Positions 1-7,738 of a stretch of DNA of 33,688 nucleotides are shown in pieces. A program made the position numbers and the translations under genes. The stretch comes from a filamentous cyanobacterium CCP5 (GTDB lineage Bacteria > Cyanobacteriota > Cyanobacteriia > Phormidesmidales > Phormidesmidaceae). The notes beneath the pieces were generated by a model. The model made no database searches. It was not told the DNA's origin and saw only the letters and a list, made by a program, of their open reading frames with translations. The first letter of the stretch is position 1. Every line of letters begins with the position of its first letter. The stretch spans positions 1-33,688 of the forward strand of contig PYEQ01000004.1 of NCBI GenBank assembly GCA_003017785.1. Reading direction: 5' to 3'.

Positions 1-172
1 TTCCTAAACCGATGAGAGCAGAGGCGATCGCTTTAGGAATGTCATCTTGCTTGAACAGCTGCCAAAATGCCCCTGCTGCACCCACAGGAAGCCCCCCGAC
101 TGAGATAGCTTTGAGGGCAATTTCTGCCAGACGTTCGTTGATGGGCGGTTTTGAGCCGGAGGATGGAGTCAT
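1..172 (-). CDS. N-terminal part of an unrecognised protein, cut by the contig edge
   Basis: The minus strand is open from an ATG at 172 to the window edge, giving 57 residues that begin MTPSSGSKPPINERLAEIA. After a polar N-terminus of about 12 residues comes an amphipathic stretch and then a hydrophobic, glycine/alanine-rich segment (around GGLPVGAAGAFWQLF) that could be a membrane segment or helical hairpin. The HIP1 octamer at 24-31 lies inside the frame and the codon choice is normal for this genome, so I think the gene is real. I do not recognise the family. Similar N-termini occur, from memory, on large cyanobacterial NTPase or signalling proteins, but the diagnostic domain is off the edge. 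The C-terminus is missing. Confidence 0.5.
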   Translation of the reverse strand, partial: MTPSSGSKPPINERLAEIALKAISVGGLPVGAAGAFWQLFKQDDIPKAIASALIGLG

Positions 173-229
173 GCCGCAAAGAGAATTTTGCCTCAAGTTT
201 AGGCGATCTCAATCCTGCTACAGAAAGCC

Positions 230-490
230 TCAAAGCTTACCAGTTATTTTGTCGTATTCTGCGTGAGTACCGATCCAAAACCACAGGATGCCACCCTCAA
301 CTTCAACGCCCAAGGCGCGATGGCTAAAGCCTGCTCTGACCGACCAGTATTTATGCCCAAGTTTTTTGAAATGTAGTGATGGATGGGACGGCTGGGCTTT
401 TAGCAATTCATAACACTGGTCAGCTGTCCGTTGAACACTCCTCGGCAAAGCTTCGTAGCACTGCCAAAATTTTCGCGTTGTGTAATGCAT
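230..490 (-). CDS. RelE/ParE-family toxin of a type II toxin-antitoxin module
   Basis: An 86-residue basic protein with the compact RelE/ParE layout: two N-terminal helices (residues 8-33), then a beta-sheet core with HFKKLG, YWSVRAG, RALGVEVEG and ILWFWIGTHAEYDKI. Basic residues around HFKKL and VRAG and the C-terminal H-x-EYDKI are usual for ribosome-dependent mRNA interferases or gyrase-targeting ParE toxins. The target cannot be told from sequence. The ATG at 490 overlaps the stop of the upstream antitoxin gene by one base (TGATG), so translation is probably coupled. A TTG three bases earlier is a possible but less likely start. Expected role: growth-inhibiting toxin neutralised by its partner. 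Confidence 0.8.
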   Translation of the reverse strand: MHYTTRKFWQCYEALPRSVQRTADQCYELLKAQPSHPSLHFKKLGHKYWSVRAGFSHRALGVEVEGGILWFWIGTHAEYDKITGKL

Positions 491-690
491 CAAATCTCAC
501 GACAGTGGCCCGCTTCAAACTCAGCAATTGCCTCGTTCGCTAAAGCATCTAACTTGCCTTCAGCCGCATCCTGTTCAATCTGCCTATCCCAGCGCTCAAA
601 ATCTATTTCCAACAGCCATTCCCTCAGCTGCTCGAACTCATTTTCGGCAAGGTTGAGGATAGCGGCTTCAATTTGCTGTAGAGACGACAT
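490..690 (-). CDS. antitoxin partner of the RelE/ParE-like toxin
   Basis: A 66-residue acidic, helical protein starting MSSLQQIEAAILNL. It has leucine-rich N-terminal helices (IEAAILNLAENEFEQLREWL) and an acidic C-terminal helix (LDALANEAIAEFEAG) of the kind that wraps a RelE-type toxin. The open frame extends to 738, but a GAAGG Shine-Dalgarno eight bases ahead of the ATG at 690 decides the start. It lies immediately upstream of the toxin gene with a one-base TGATG overlap, the usual antitoxin-toxin order. It resembles the short antitoxins paired with RelE-like toxins in cyanobacteria. Negative autoregulation by the complex is expected from the family; I see no obvious operator palindrome. 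Confidence 0.75.
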   Translation of the reverse strand: MSSLQQIEAAILNLAENEFEQLREWLLEIDFERWDRQIEQDAAEGKLDALANEAIAEFEAGHCREI

Positions 691-784
691 AGCGTTTACC
701 TTCAAAGACCCAGTTTCAGGTAGAAAGACAAGTATCATTCCCGCCTACATCATAGGTTCAGTCCAATTGCAAATACCGGGGCTG

Positions 785-2053
785 CTAATCTTCTTCGAAG
801 ATGCTGCCGAAGAAGCTGATCGTGTCTTTCAGGGCGGCGATGAAGCGATCGATTTCGTCCGTCGTGTTGTAGAAATACAGGCTGGCCCGCGCCGTGGAGT
901 TGATGTCCAGCAGGCGATGCAGGGGTTGTGTGCAGTGGTGGCCGGAGCGAATGGCGACGCCGGACTGATCTAGCAGGGTCGAGAGATCCTGAGCGTGGAC
1001 CCCTTCCACGGTGAAGCTGGCGAGAGATGCCCGTCCGCTGCCGTCGGTCTCGGGCTGTGGCCCGTAGATTGTGACTTCAGGAATCTGGTTGAGCTGGCGG
1101 AACAGGTAGGCGGTCAGGTCGTGCTCATAGGCGGCGATCCGATCCATGCCAATGTTAGTGAGATAGTCAACGGCAGCACCGAGGGCGATCGCCTCAGCAA
1201 TCGCCGGAGTTCCAGCCTCAAACTTGTGGGGCAGTTCGGCGTAGGTGGAGTGATCCAGAAATACATCGGCGATCATCTCGCCGCCGCCCAGGAAGGGGGG
1301 CATTGCCTGTAGTAAATCAAGCCTGCCGTAAAGGAAGCCGATGCCGGTGGGGGCACACATCTTGTGACCGGAGGCCACCAGCCAGTCGCAGCCGAGTTCC
1401 TGCACGTTCACCGCCATGTGGGGGACGCTCTGACAGGCGTCGATTAGCACCTTTGCGCCGTGGCGGTGGGCGGTTTCGACGATTTCGGCCACGGGATTAA
1501 TACAGCCCAGGGTATTAGACACATGATTAACGGCCACCAGCTTAGTTTTGTCAGAAATGAGCTGGTGAAATTCTTCCAGATTGAAGCCCTGGGTATCATT
1601 CAAGCCCACAAACTTCAGCACCGCGCCTGTCCGCTGGGCCGCAAGCTGCCAGGGCACCAGGTTACTGTGGTGCTCCATCACCGAGAGCAAAATTTCGTCG
1701 CCGGGCTGCAGGGTATTCATCGCCCAGCTATAGGCCACCAGGTTGATCGCCTCGCTGGCGTTGCGGGTGAAGACAATCTCGTCACGGGAGGCGGCTCCCA
1801 CAAAGGCCGCTACCTTGTCACGGGCTCCTTCGTAGGACTCCGTGGCCCGGGCGCTCAGCGCGTGTATGCCGCGGTGGACGTTGGCGTTGTCGTGCTGATA
1901 GTAGTGGTTGAGCACGTCCAGCACCGCCTGGGGCTTTTGGGAGGTGGCCGCGTTGTCGAAGTAGACCAGCGGACTGCCATTCACTTCCTGATGCAGAATC
2001 GGGAAGTCGGAGCGAACCTGAGCGGCGAGGGTGATGTCCTGGGCGACGGTCAT
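785..2053 (-). CDS. sufS: cysteine desulfurase SufS
   Basis: A 422-residue PLP-dependent class V aminotransferase-fold enzyme that removes sulfur from L-cysteine to give alanine and an enzyme persulfide, feeding the SufBCD scaffold in the cytosol. The PLP-binding lysine is in SGHK (K231). The catalytic cysteine is in RSGHHCTQP (C374), the group II (SufS/CsdA) signature. Other family marks are [11 protein letters not shown] (31-41), ATESYEGAR (70-78), [10 protein letters not shown] (126-135) and DACQSVPH (205-212). The length is normal and nothing is missing. It is the last gene of the suf run, 36 bases after sufD, so probably co-transcribed. No sufE or sufU is seen nearby, so the sulfur-transfer partner must be encoded elsewhere. 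Confidence 0.96.
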   Translation of the reverse strand: MTVAQDITLAAQVRSDFPILHQEVNGSPLVYFDNAATSQKPQAVLDVLNHYYQHDNANVHRGIHALSARATESYEGARDKVAAFVGAASRDEIVFTRNASEAINLVAYSWAMNTLQPGDEILLSVMEHHSNLVPWQLAAQRTGAVLKFVGLNDTQGFNLEEFHQLISDKTKLVAVNHVSNTLGCINPVAEIVETAHRHGAKVLIDACQSVPHMAVNVQELGCDWLVASGHKMCAPTGIGFLYGRLDLLQAMPPFLGGGEMIADVFLDHSTYAELPHKFEAGTPAIAEAIALGAAVDYLTNIGMDRIAAYEHDLTAYLFRQLNQIPEVTIYGPQPETDGSGRASLASFTVEGVHAQDLSTLLDQSGVAIRSGHHCTQPLHRLLDINSTARASLYFYNTTDEIDRFIAALKDTISFFGSIFEED

Positions 2054-2089
2054 GGGATCACGGGAGGTTAGGTGACAGCGAACGGAACC

Positions 2090-3433
2090 TCAGCTAGCCT
2101 CGGCCAGCTGAGCAATGGTCTGGGAGAGGGTGTCTCGCAGGGAGGCAGCGGGCATGGAGCTGAGCACTTCCATAGCAAAGGCATAGATCAGCATCCGCTG
2201 GGCTTGCTCTGGAGCGATGCCCCGACTTTGCAGGTAGAAGATTTCATCGGCCTCTAACTGGCTGACGGTGGCACCGTGGGCGCACTGGACGTTGTCCGCC
2301 ACAATTTCTAGCTGGGGCTTGGTGTCCACCCGGCCTTTAGCGGATAGCAGCAGGTTGCGGTTCATCTGGGTGGCATTGGTCAGTTGCGCCGCCTGGGGCA
2401 CGATAATTCGCCCGCTGAAGACGCTGTGGGCCTGGTCGTCAATGATATTTTTCTGGAGCTGATTGACGGTGCCGTGGGGGTGCTGGAGGGCCACTAGGCT
2501 TTGGGTGTCGGTGAGCTGCTGGCCTTTGACCACCCCGAGCCCGTGGAGCTGGGTTTCAGTTTGCGGCCCCTGCTGGTACACCTCGAAATGGTGGCGATCG
2601 CACCTCCCCCCGAGGCTCACAGTCGTACAGCGGTAGCGGCTGTCCCGCTCCTGGCTGACCACGGTTTTGCCGACGTGGAAGGTGGCTTCGGTTTCCCGCT
2701 GCGATCTCCCGTGGGTGATCTGGGCGTTGGCCCCCACATAGATCTCGCTGACGGCATTGGTGAAATGGTCGCCCATCCCCCGGCCCCAGAAGTCTTCGAT
2801 CAGGGTGAGAGCGCTGTTAGCCTCGGCCACCACCAGAGCGCGGGGCTGCACCATCGCAGGCTGGGCCTGGGGGACAGAGGCGTAAATAATGTGAACAGGC
2901 TCCTCGACGACACAGCCACGAGGTACCCAGACCACCACCGCATCGGCGAAGCCAGCGGTGTTGAGGGCAGTGAAAACTTCGTGGTTGCCGGACTGCTGGC
3001 CGATGTGGGAGAGGAGGTGATCGCGCCAAGCCTCGTCCTGCCACAGGGTTTTCAGGCTGCCGGCGATGACGCCTGCCGGTAGGCGATCGGTGCTAGACAG
3101 GGTTTCATTCACCTGTCCATTGACTACCACCAGCCGCGCCCCCGCCTCCGGCAGCACTACCGGATCGATAGCGGCAGCATCTAGCCCCACCGGCTGATCG
3201 GCCACCTTAAAGGGAATCGCCATCATCGAAGACAGGTCGGTGAACCGCCAGCTTTCCTGCTTGCCGTGGGGAAAGGTCTGCTCCTTCACCAGCGCCTCAG
3301 CGGTGCGCCGCAGATCCGCCAGGGCCAGTTCGGCAGGGACGGCGGCCCGGGCGGCCTCCAGCAGCCCTGCCAGGTAAGCATCTCGCTGCTGGGACTTGCT
3401 GAGAGCTTGAGTTCTAGCTTCTGAAGTACCCAT
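2090..3433 (-). CDS. sufD: Fe-S cluster assembly protein SufD
   Basis: 447 residues; partner of SufB and SufC in the SufBC2D scaffold where new Fe-S clusters are built. The C-terminal half is the right-handed beta-helix core with the family signatures HFEVYQQGPQTETQ, SVFSGRIIVPQAA, QMNRNLLLSAKGRVDTKPQLEI and CAHGATVSQLEADEIFYLQSRGI. The N-terminal third is helical and variable, as usual. The frame is open to 3469, but the ATG at 3433 overlaps the sufC stop by one base (TAATG), which fixes the start and suggests coupled translation. In SufD the core histidine before GATV is thought to take part in cluster assembly together with SufB cysteine; it is present here. Confidence 0.95.
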   Translation of the reverse strand: MGTSEARTQALSKSQQRDAYLAGLLEAARAAVPAELALADLRRTAEALVKEQTFPHGKQESWRFTDLSSMMAIPFKVADQPVGLDAAAIDPVVLPEAGARLVVVNGQVNETLSSTDRLPAGVIAGSLKTLWQDEAWRDHLLSHIGQQSGNHEVFTALNTAGFADAVVVWVPRGCVVEEPVHIIYASVPQAQPAMVQPRALVVAEANSALTLIEDFWGRGMGDHFTNAVSEIYVGANAQITHGRSQRETEATFHVGKTVVSQERDSRYRCTTVSLGGRCDRHHFEVYQQGPQTETQLHGLGVVKGQQLTDTQSLVALQHPHGTVNQLQKNIIDDQAHSVFSGRIIVPQAAQLTNATQMNRNLLLSAKGRVDTKPQLEIVADNVQCAHGATVSQLEADEIFYLQSRGIAPEQAQRMLIYAFAMEVLSSMPAASLRDTLSQTIAQLAEAS

Positions 3434-4218
3434 TATCCGACCACCTCGGCGTGCTCCTCCATCACCCACTCGTAGCCCCGGTTCTCTAGCTCCTGGGCCA
3501 GTTCCTTGCCGCCGGTCGTGATGATGCGACCGTCTGCCATCACATGCACGTAGTCCGGCACGATGTAGTTGAGCAGCCGCTGGTAGTGGGTAATCAGCAC
3601 GGTCGCATTATCCGGACTAGCCAGCTGATTGACGCCGCCGGCTACCACCTTCAGGGCGTCGATATCCAGCCCCGAATCGGTTTCATCCAGCACTGAAAGC
3701 ACCGGTTCTAGCAGGGCCATCTGCAAAATCTCGTTGCGCTTCTTCTCGCCGCCGGAGAAGCCTTCATTCACACTGCGATCGAGGAAGGACTCGTTCATCT
3801 TCACGACGTCTAGCTTTTCTTCCAGCAGGTCGTCGAAGTCGAAGACGTCTATTTCTTCTTCTCCACGGGCCTTGCGCTGGGCGTTGTAGGCCACCCGCAG
3901 AAAGTCCCGGTTGCTCACCCCCGGAATCTCCAGGGGATACTGGAACGCCAGAAAAATTCCCGCCGTCGCCCGGTCTTGGGGCTCCATGTCGAGAATATCC
4001 TGCCCCTGAAAGATCACCTCGCCGCCGGTCACTTCGTAATCAGGATGACCCGCCAGCACTTTGGACAGGGTGCTCTTGCCAGACCCGTTGAGGCCCATGA
4101 TGGCGTGAATTTCCCCCGCCTTCACCTCCAGGTTCACCCCCTTGAGGATTTCATTGCCCTCCACGGTCGCCCGCAGATCGCGCACCGTCAAAATTACATC
4201 ACTGTTCTCGCTGATCAT
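3433..4218 (-). CDS. sufC: Fe-S cluster assembly ATPase SufC
   Basis: A 261-residue ABC-type ATPase, soluble and cytosolic, that drives conformational change in the SufB-SufD scaffold. Visible motifs: Walker A GLNGSGKS (42-49), ABC signature FSGGEKKR (154-161), Walker B LSVLDETD (174-181) followed by SGLDIDAL, and the switch histidine in LITHYQRLL (H211). The signature [13 protein letters not shown] is characteristic of SufC rather than of transport ABC proteins, and there is no membrane partner. I chose the ATG at 4218 over a TTG at 4227 because AGGAGA lies only two bases from the TTG but at usable distance from the ATG. Its stop overlaps the sufD start by one base; sufB lies 127 bases upstream. 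Confidence 0.96.
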   Translation of the reverse strand: MISENSDVILTVRDLRATVEGNEILKGVNLEVKAGEIHAIMGLNGSGKSTLSKVLAGHPDYEVTGGEVIFQGQDILDMEPQDRATAGIFLAFQYPLEIPGVSNRDFLRVAYNAQRKARGEEEIDVFDFDDLLEEKLDVVKMNESFLDRSVNEGFSGGEKKRNEILQMALLEPVLSVLDETDSGLDIDALKVVAGGVNQLASPDNATVLITHYQRLLNYIVPDYVHVMADGRIITTGGKELAQELENRGYEWVMEEHAEVVG

Positions 4219-4319
4219 CTGCCTCAATCTCTCCTAACCGCAATCCCATCAGTCTTTTATGGTCTGCTTACTGCGTTGGGGGTTCGGCTCCGCTCACCCC
4301 CCGTGTCAGGGGGCGAGGG

Positions 4320-4334
4320 CTGAGCGAAGTCGAA
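4320..4334 (-). repeat. dispersed repeat core TTCGACTTCGCTCAG
   Basis: On the minus strand this reads TTCGACTTCGCTCAG and lies in the 127-base sufB-sufC spacer inside a GC-rich palindromic block (CCCCCCGTGTCAGGGGG around 4297-4313). A near-identical copy with one mismatch (TTCGACTACGCTCAG) sits in the exbB-exbD spacer at 8439-8453. Both copies lie between co-directional genes, as expected for small dispersed intergenic repeats in cyanobacteria and other bacteria. Confidence 0.6.
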
Positions 4335-4345
4335 GCCCGCCACTA

Positions 4346-5785
4346 CTAGCCCACCGTATTCTCCAACTTCAACGCCAGTAGCTTATCCGCCTCCGCTGCA
4401 AACTCCATCGGCAGCTCGTTGAACACGTCCCGACAGAAGCCGCTAATGATCATCGACACCGCATCTTCCGGGGAAATGCCCCGCTGGGCCAGGTAGAACA
4501 GCTGGTCTTCGCCAATCTTGGAGGTAGAGGCCTCATGCTCCACCCGCGCCGTGGGGTTCTGCACCTGGATGTAGGGAATCGTATTCGCTGCCGAGGTATC
4601 GCCGAGCAGCATCGAATCGCACTGGGAGTAGTTGCGCGCCCCCGTTGCCTTGGGACCAATCTTCACCAGACCCCGGTAGCTGTTGCTCGATCGCCCCGCC
4701 GAAATCCCCTTCGAGACGATGTTGCTGCGGGTGTTCTTACCGATGTGCACCATCTTGGTGCCGGTGTCCGCCTGCTGGCGGTTGTTGGTCAGGGCCACGG
4801 AATAAAACTCACCCACGGAGTTGTCCCCCACCAGCACGCAGCTGGGGTACTTCCAGGTAATAGCCGAGCCGGTTTCCACCTGAGTCCAAGAAATCTTGGA
4901 GTTCTTCCCGGCGCACAGTCCCCGCTTGGTCACAAAGTTATAGATGCCGCCTTTGCCCTGCTCGTCTCCGGCAAACCAGTTTTGCACCGTGGAGTATTTA
5001 ATCTCAGCATTGTCGAGGGCTACCAGCTCAACGATCGCCGCATGGAGCTGATTGCTGTCGTACATGGGGGCGGTGCAGCCCTCCAGGTAGGTTACGGAGC
5101 TGCCTTCTTCCGCCACGATCAGGGTGCGCTCGAACTGGCCCGAATCGCCGTTGTTGATGCGGAAATAGGTGGACAAGTCCATCGGACACTTCGTGTTTTT
5201 GGGAATGTACACGAAGGAACCGTCGCTGAAGACCGCTGAGTTTAGCGCTGCGAAGTAGTTATCTCCCACCGGCACGACGCTGCCCAGGTACTTCTCCACC
5301 AGTTCCGGGTGATCTTTGACCGCTTCAGAGATGGAGCAGAAAATTACCCCTTCCTCCGCCAGCTTTTCTTTAAAGGTGGTGGCCACGGAAACGCTGTCAA
5401 AAATGGCATCCACCGCCACGTTGGCCAGCCGTTTTTGCTCTGACAGGGGAATGCCTAGTTTTTCGAAGGTGTCCAGCAGGGTCGGATCCACCTCGTCGAG
5501 GCTACCCAGCTTCTCATCCTTTTTCTTTGGGGCCGAGTAGTAGACGATGTTTTGGAAGTCGATGGGGGGATGAGATACCTTGGCCCAGTCAGGCTCCTCC
5601 ATCGTCAGCCACTTGCGATAGGCCTTTAGCCGAAACTCCAGCATGAATTCTGGCTCGTTCTTTTTGGCCGAAATCAGGCGCACCACATCTTCGCTGAGGC
5701 CGCGAGGAATTGAATCGGCCTCAATGTCGGTGACAAAGCCGTACTTGTAAGGCTGATTGACGAAGGACTTAACCGAAGAAGTCAT
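4346..5785 (-). CDS. sufB: Fe-S cluster assembly scaffold SufB
   Basis: 479 residues, the typical cyanobacterial SufB length. Together with SufC and SufD it forms the scaffold on which sulfur and iron are assembled. The N-terminus ([18 protein letters not shown]) and the beta-helix core ([75 protein letters not shown]) are strongly conserved. The proposed cluster-assembly cysteine is in [10 protein letters not shown] (C389), and the acidic residue of the [17 protein letters not shown] motif is present. It is the first suf structural gene after ftrC, 66 bases downstream, so it is probably transcribed from the SufR-controlled promoter ahead of ftrC. Confidence 0.97.
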   Translation of the reverse strand: MTSSVKSFVNQPYKYGFVTDIEADSIPRGLSEDVVRLISAKKNEPEFMLEFRLKAYRKWLTMEEPDWAKVSHPPIDFQNIVYYSAPKKKDEKLGSLDEVDPTLLDTFEKLGIPLSEQKRLANVAVDAIFDSVSVATTFKEKLAEEGVIFCSISEAVKDHPELVEKYLGSVVPVGDNYFAALNSAVFSDGSFVYIPKNTKCPMDLSTYFRINNGDSGQFERTLIVAEEGSSVTYLEGCTAPMYDSNQLHAAIVELVALDNAEIKYSTVQNWFAGDEQGKGGIYNFVTKRGLCAGKNSKISWTQVETGSAITWKYPSCVLVGDNSVGEFYSVALTNNRQQADTGTKMVHIGKNTRSNIVSKGISAGRSSNSYRGLVKIGPKATGARNYSQCDSMLLGDTSAANTIPYIQVQNPTARVEHEASTSKIGEDQLFYLAQRGISPEDAVSMIISGFCRDVFNELPMEFAAEADKLLALKLENTVG

Positions 5786-5851
5786 AGGAGTCGGAGGAGG
5801 TTGAGCGTCTTAGGGTGGGGAGAGCGGCACCGGAGTGCCGCCGCGATCGGT

Positions 5852-6211
5852 CTAGTAGTTATCTGTTTCAGAACGAATCTGATCGAAGGTGATTTCCTGC
5901 TGATCGCCCGCGAAGGGATTGTCAGGGGTCAGGAACAACATGCAGTGACATTCTTTGCGCTCCTGCATGGGGACACAGGGACAGTTCCAGTAGGTGGACT
6001 TGACCTCGGCCTCTTTATCCTCGTAATGGCGACAGGGACACAGGGGCGCACCTAGGTCGTCTTTGTGCTTAGCTAGCCCCTCGATGACCACTGAGGTCAC
6101 CCCAAGGTCGGAGCAAAAGTAGGTGCCTGTGCGCTTAGCGTAGCTTTGGGAAAAGTTACGCATAATCTCGAGGCTTTTCTTCGTAGCCTGGGTTGTCTTG
6201 TTATCAGTCAT
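5852..6211 (-). CDS. ftrC: ferredoxin:thioredoxin reductase catalytic (beta) subunit
   Basis: 119 residues. With a variable subunit (FtrV, not in this window) this [4Fe-4S] enzyme passes electrons from photosynthetic ferredoxin to thioredoxin for light-dependent redox control. All seven expected cysteines are present: C33 (TYFCSDLG), C58 and C60 (PLCPCRHY), C77 and C79 (WNCPCVP) and C88 and C90 (ECHCMLF). By family knowledge the C58/C88 pair would be the redox disulfide and four others ligate the cluster. The gene lies between sufR and sufB, reads the same way as the suf genes and is the first gene downstream of the two SufR operator palindromes. It is therefore probably in the SufR-controlled transcript. 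Confidence 0.96.
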   Translation of the reverse strand: MTDNKTTQATKKSLEIMRNFSQSYAKRTGTYFCSDLGVTSVVIEGLAKHKDDLGAPLCPCRHYEDKEAEVKSTYWNCPCVPMQERKECHCMLFLTPDNPFAGDQQEITFDQIRSETDNY

Positions 6212-6251
6212 CGATATCTAGGTTAGTCCTATGGCAACACAGCCCAATCAT

Positions 6252-6257
6252 TCTATA
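6252..6257 (-). promoter_or_regulatory. possible -10 element for ftrC-sufBCDS
   Basis: On the minus strand TATAGA (within TATAGAAT) lies 41 bases upstream of the ftrC start. A -35 hexamer at standard spacing would fall inside the upstream-proximal SufR palindrome (6266-6281), so SufR bound there would block RNA polymerase. The -35 match itself is poor. Confidence 0.35.
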
Positions 6258-6265
6258 CACTTAAA

Positions 6266-6281
6266 ACAACATGCTTGTTGT
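6266..6281. promoter_or_regulatory. probable SufR operator 1
   Basis: ACAACATGCTTGTTGT is an interrupted palindrome, ACAAC-N6-GTTGT. It matches the CAAC-N6-GTTG pattern reported, as I recall, for SufR-binding sites upstream of suf operons in cyanobacteria. It lies 55 bases upstream of ftrC and 107 bases upstream of sufR, in the divergent promoter region. The centre is 38 bp from the second palindrome. Confidence 0.85.
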
Positions 6282-6303
6282 CTAATGTCTACAGACTAGT
6301 TTA

Positions 6304-6319
6304 ACAACATTCGTGTTGT
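6304..6319. promoter_or_regulatory. probable SufR operator 2
   Basis: ACAACATTCGTGTTGT has the same ACAAC-N6-GTTGT architecture as operator 1, with a different six-base spacer. It lies 69 bases upstream of sufR, with a TATGAT -10-like hexamer at 6343-6348 between it and the gene. It would suit autoregulation of sufR. Having two such sites in a sufR-suf intergenic region agrees with the known cyanobacterial arrangement. Confidence 0.85.
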
Positions 6320-6387
6320 CAAAGTCCGCAATTGGGATCACTTATGATCCTAGCGGTGATTGTCGGCGCTGAAGCGAGGCGGATCGA

Positions 6388-7053
6388 ATGACCTCTCTGC
6401 ATCCATCCTCTACTAAGGAAGATATTCTTGAGTTTTTACTGAAACACGGTGAGGCCACGGCCTCAGCCCTCGCGAACCACTTCAAAGTCAGCGCCCAGGC
6501 GATTCGTCGCCATCTCAAAGATTTAGAGGCTGAGGCTCTGATTGAGCATCAGTCGATTCAGGAAGGGATGGGGCGTCCCAATAATTTGTATCGGCTTAGC
6601 CGTCGAGGACGAGAACGGTTCCCCGGCCAGTACGACCAGTTTGCGGTGTCTTTGCTAGATGCCTTGAATGAAACCGTGGGCAAAGAACAGATGAGTACGG
6701 TTCTCCGCAAGCAGTGGGAGCGCAAAGCCCAGGAGTATCAGCACCAGCTAGGAAACGGTTCTCTGGCGGAGCGGGTGGAGCGGCTAGTGGAGCTACGGAA
6801 ACGAGAGGGCTATATGGCCGAGTGGCGAGCAGTCGAGCCTGAGGCGGAAGAGTCGGCTCCCCAATACCTGGTGGAGGAATATAACTGCGCCATTTCCCAA
6901 ATCGCCGAGTCATTCCCGACGGTGTGTGGCCACGAGCTAGAAATGTTTGAGGTGGCCCTGCCGGACTGTGATGTGACTCGCACCCACTGGCAGGCGGAGG
7001 GAGAGCATCGCTGTGGCTATCTGATTCAGGCCAAGGCGGATGCTAAGGATTGA
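6388..7053 (+). CDS. sufR: SufR, iron-sulfur-sensing repressor of the suf genes
   Basis: 221 residues. The N-terminal winged helix-turn-helix (residues 9-57; ASALANHFKVSAQAIRRHLKDLE) is followed by a wing containing GRPNNLYRLSRRG. The C-terminal domain has four cysteines, C167, C180, C194 and C209. Their spacing C-x12-C-x13-C-x14-C is the SufR signature for [4Fe-4S] binding (known family: cluster-loaded dimer represses suf, loss of cluster derepresses). A GCGAGG Shine-Dalgarno lies eight bases before the ATG. It is transcribed divergently from ftrC-sufBCDS across a 176-bp gap that holds two matching operator palindromes, so autoregulation plus control of the suf genes is the natural reading. 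Confidence 0.95.
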   Translation: MTSLHPSSTKEDILEFLLKHGEATASALANHFKVSAQAIRRHLKDLEAEALIEHQSIQEGMGRPNNLYRLSRRGRERFPGQYDQFAVSLLDALNETVGKEQMSTVLRKQWERKAQEYQHQLGNGSLAERVERLVELRKREGYMAEWRAVEPEAEESAPQYLVEEYNCAISQIAESFPTVCGHELEMFEVALPDCDVTRTHWQAEGEHRCGYLIQAKADAKD

Positions 7054-7124
7054 GAATAAATTAATTCTCTGAAGGGGCGCACAGCCTTGTGCCTGTATCA
7101 ATTGCAGCGACGGAATGCTTAAGA

Positions 7125-7394
7125 ATGGATCAGTCAGTTCAGTTTTTAACTCCAGAGGAGTCGGCAGCGGTGGATACGGCCCTGCTGTCGTCGCCAGAGA
7201 AGTTTTTGACTCGCCTAACGCTGTCAACGGCGAAGCTGCTGCGCTACATCGCTGAGGACTGTGAAACTTCGGTAGACCAGCTGACCAATGAGCAGATCAT
7301 TGACTGGTTTGAGAAAGATGCCAGGGTGAAGCGAGAGCAGGGAGTCAGCGCGGCGGTGCTGAAGTGGCAGTCGGAAGACGTGGGTGATGTGTAA
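7125..7394 (+). CDS. small conserved cyanobacterial protein of unknown function
   Basis: 89 residues from the ATG at 7125 (MDQSVQFLTPEESAAVDTA). The frame is open 12 codons further to a GTG at 7089, but those residues look unlike coding sequence and the ATG gives the compact form I remember from other cyanobacteria. The protein is acidic and helical: a PEES-AVD-ALLSSPEKFLTRL segment, a second helix (LSTAKLLRYIAEDC), and QIIDWFEKDARVKREQG. No cofactor motif or membrane segment is visible. It follows sufR by 71 bases on the same strand. Function unknown; adjacency to sufR is the only clue and may mean little. Confidence 0.7.
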   Translation: MDQSVQFLTPEESAAVDTALLSSPEKFLTRLTLSTAKLLRYIAEDCETSVDQLTNEQIIDWFEKDARVKREQGVSAAVLKWQSEDVGDV

Positions 7395-7738
7395 CTCAGC
7401 GGCGGCTCATGCCCCCGAGAAATTCAGCAAGGGGAGTCATCCAGCAAGGCTTGAGCTGAGATTCCTGCCAGGGGTGGCTGACTTTCTAGATGGGGAATTG
7501 TGGCCAGATGAATGGAACCGGTTGTAGCTGTGCCAATTTGGTGACCTCAACCGTCTGACCCTGACTGCTGCACAGGGAACGAGGCTTTAGGCAAAATGGG
7601 AAATACAGCTTAGATTCCAGGGGTAGGGCACAGCCTGCTTAAACTTTCTTTAAGCTCTTAAGCATCTGGCCTTAATCCTTCTGGAGCGCGATTTCGCTAG
7701 GCTAGCCTAGACTGGCGTCACTTCAGCACGATACGGCT
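7395..7738. other. intergenic region upstream of exbB, no gene seen
   Basis: 344 bases without a credible reading frame or RNA gene. The 3' part is enriched in TTAA-containing motifs between about 7638 and 7676, and holds a perfect 14-bp palindrome at 7697-7710. It probably carries the exbB promoter, but I cannot pick a convincing -35/-10 pair. Confidence 0.5.
7697..7710. promoter_or_regulatory. perfect 14-bp palindrome upstream of exbB
   Basis: CTAGGCTAGCCTAG is its own reverse complement and ends 28 bases before the exbB ATG. Position and symmetry suggest an operator for a dimeric regulator. It does not resemble a Fur box. No cognate regulator can be named. Confidence 0.4.

Noticed and set aside
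431-973. 180-codon plus-strand open frame across the antitoxin and the sufS 3' end
   Set aside because: It is antisense to two well-supported genes and has no recognisable protein features.
3433-3469. Twelve extra N-terminal codons for sufD
   Set aside because: They lie wholly within the sufC coding end; the TAATG overlap start at 3433 matches normal SufD length.
7638-7676. Repeated TTAA-containing motifs upstream of exbB resembling cyanobacterial Pho boxes
   Set aside because: The spacing (8 and 14 bases between TTAA cores) does not match the regular 11-bp period of Pho boxes, and the octamers deviate from CTTAACCT.
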